From: JAGQTE01 sp964648005
GTDB lineage: Bacteria; Actinomycetota; Acidimicrobiia; Acidimicrobiales; Acidimicrobilacustridaceae
Assembly: GCA_964648005.1 (NCBI GenBank)
Contig: CAZYKR010000270.1
Location: 1 to 5,814 of the forward strand
Length of the DNA: 5,814 nt
Direction of reading: 5' to 3'
In this document: positions 5,221 to 5,814 of the stretch, in pieces
Numbering within the stretch: position 1 is the stretch's first letter
Layout: every line of letters starts with the position of its first letter
Translations under genes and position numbers: made by a program
Notes under the pieces: model-generated
Seen by the model: the letters and a program-made list of their open reading frames with translations, nothing else
What the model was told of the DNA's origin: nothing
The model's database searches: none

Positions 5221-5814
5221 ATGGACGCAGCGATGTGGGACGAGCGCTACGCCGGCGCCGAGCTCGTCTGGTCGGCGGAGCCGAACCGGTTCCTCCCTCC
5301 GGAGGTCGCCGACCTGACGCCGGGACACGCACTCGACGTGGCGTGCGGCGAGGGGCGCAACGCCATCTGGCTCGCCGAACAGGGCTGGACGGCGACCGGG
5401 GTCGACTTCTCCACCATCGCCGTCGACAAGGCGGCCCAGCTCGCCGCGGCGCGCGGTGTCGAGGCCACCTGGGTGGCCGCCGACCTCCTGGTCTGGGACT
5501 GGCCGACCGAGGCGTACGACCTGGTCGTCGTGTTCTACCTGCAGCTTCGCCGCCCCGAGCTCGCCGTGGTGCTCGGTCACGCCGTCCGCAGCCTGGCGCC
5601 GGGCGGCACGCTGGTGCTCGTCTCGCACGACCGGCTGAACCTGACCGAGGGCATCGGCGGCCCCCAGGCGCCCGAGGTGCTCCAGACGCCCGACGAGGTG
5701 GTGGACGGGCTCGAGGCCGCCGGTGTCGCAGATCTGGTGGTCGAGCGGGCGGAGCGGGTCCGCCGACCGGTCAGCACCGACGGCGGGACCGTCGACGCCA
5801 TCGACTGCTTCGTC
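5221..5814 (+). CDS. Class I SAM-dependent methyltransferase (incomplete at right edge)
   Basis: The ATG at 5221 follows AGAGGAG (5208-5214) at six bases. The frame stays open for 198 codons to the window end with near-uniform G/C third positions; the stop lies outside. The protein starts MDAAMWDERYAGAELVWS and has a Rossmann methyltransferase core. Motif I is LDVACGEGRN (38-47, SAM-binding glycine loop), the acidic end of strand 2 is GVD (60-62), an Asp sits in VAADLL (85-90) after strand 3, and YDLVVVFY (99-106) followed by LAPGGTLVLVSH (125-136) form strands 4 and 5. The WDERY start and overall layout resemble small methyltransferases of the TehB / thiopurine-methyltransferase-like group. 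No substrate can be named from sequence. It probably lacks few residues, as this group is usually about 200 residues long. No terminator separates it from hisA, so co-transcription with the his operon is possible. Confidence 0.88.
   Translation, partial: MDAAMWDERYAGAELVWSAEPNRFLPPEVADLTPGHALDVACGEGRNAIWLAEQGWTATGVDFSTIAVDKAAQLAAARGVEATWVAADLLVWDWPTEAYDLVVVFYLQLRRPELAVVLGHAVRSLAPGGTLVLVSHDRLNLTEGIGGPQAPEVLQTPDEVVDGLEAAGVADLVVERAERVRRPVSTDGGTVDAIDCFV

Overview
The window is GC-rich throughout (roughly 70% or more by eye), with strong G/C preference at third codon positions, frequent GTG starts and chained start/stop overlaps. Together with the gene order hisD-hisC-hisB-hisH-hisA this points to a high-GC Actinomycetota-type bacterium. 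The class Acidimicrobiia is my guess from the flavour of the proteins, not something the sequence proves.

Layout. Positions 1-292 hold the 5' part of an unrecognised minus-strand gene that runs off the left edge. Positions 293-476 contain no convincing protein gene. On the plus strand they carry a possible promoter, two hairpins with C-rich loops and a very strong UUCG-loop hairpin followed by a short T-run, which together look like an unannotated small RNA of about 97 nt. Positions 477-662 encode a 61-residue helical protein on the minus strand. A 120-base divergent intergenic region follows (663-782), with an 11-bp-spaced direct repeat and a possible -10 box a few bases from the hisD start.

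Positions 783-5152 are one tightly packed plus-strand histidine operon. hisD (two-step histidinol dehydrogenase), hisC (histidinol-phosphate aminotransferase), hisB (monofunctional imidazoleglycerol-phosphate dehydratase), hisH (glutaminase subunit of IGP synthase) and hisA (ProFAR isomerase) overlap by 4, 1, 4 and 4 bases, so translation is probably coupled along the message. They cover several middle and late steps of the pathway. hisF, the partner of hisH, and hisG, hisE, hisI and a histidinol-phosphate phosphatase are not in the window.

After hisA comes a 68-base gap that contains an eight-unit CCGAN pentanucleotide repeat, then the start of a class I SAM-dependent methyltransferase (5221 to the right edge, incomplete). 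The coding content is ordinary. The points worth a second look are non-coding: the small-RNA candidate, the pentamer repeat, a hairpin that folds over the hisH ribosome-binding site, and the direct repeat upstream of hisD. I see no new defence, mobile or catalytic system here.
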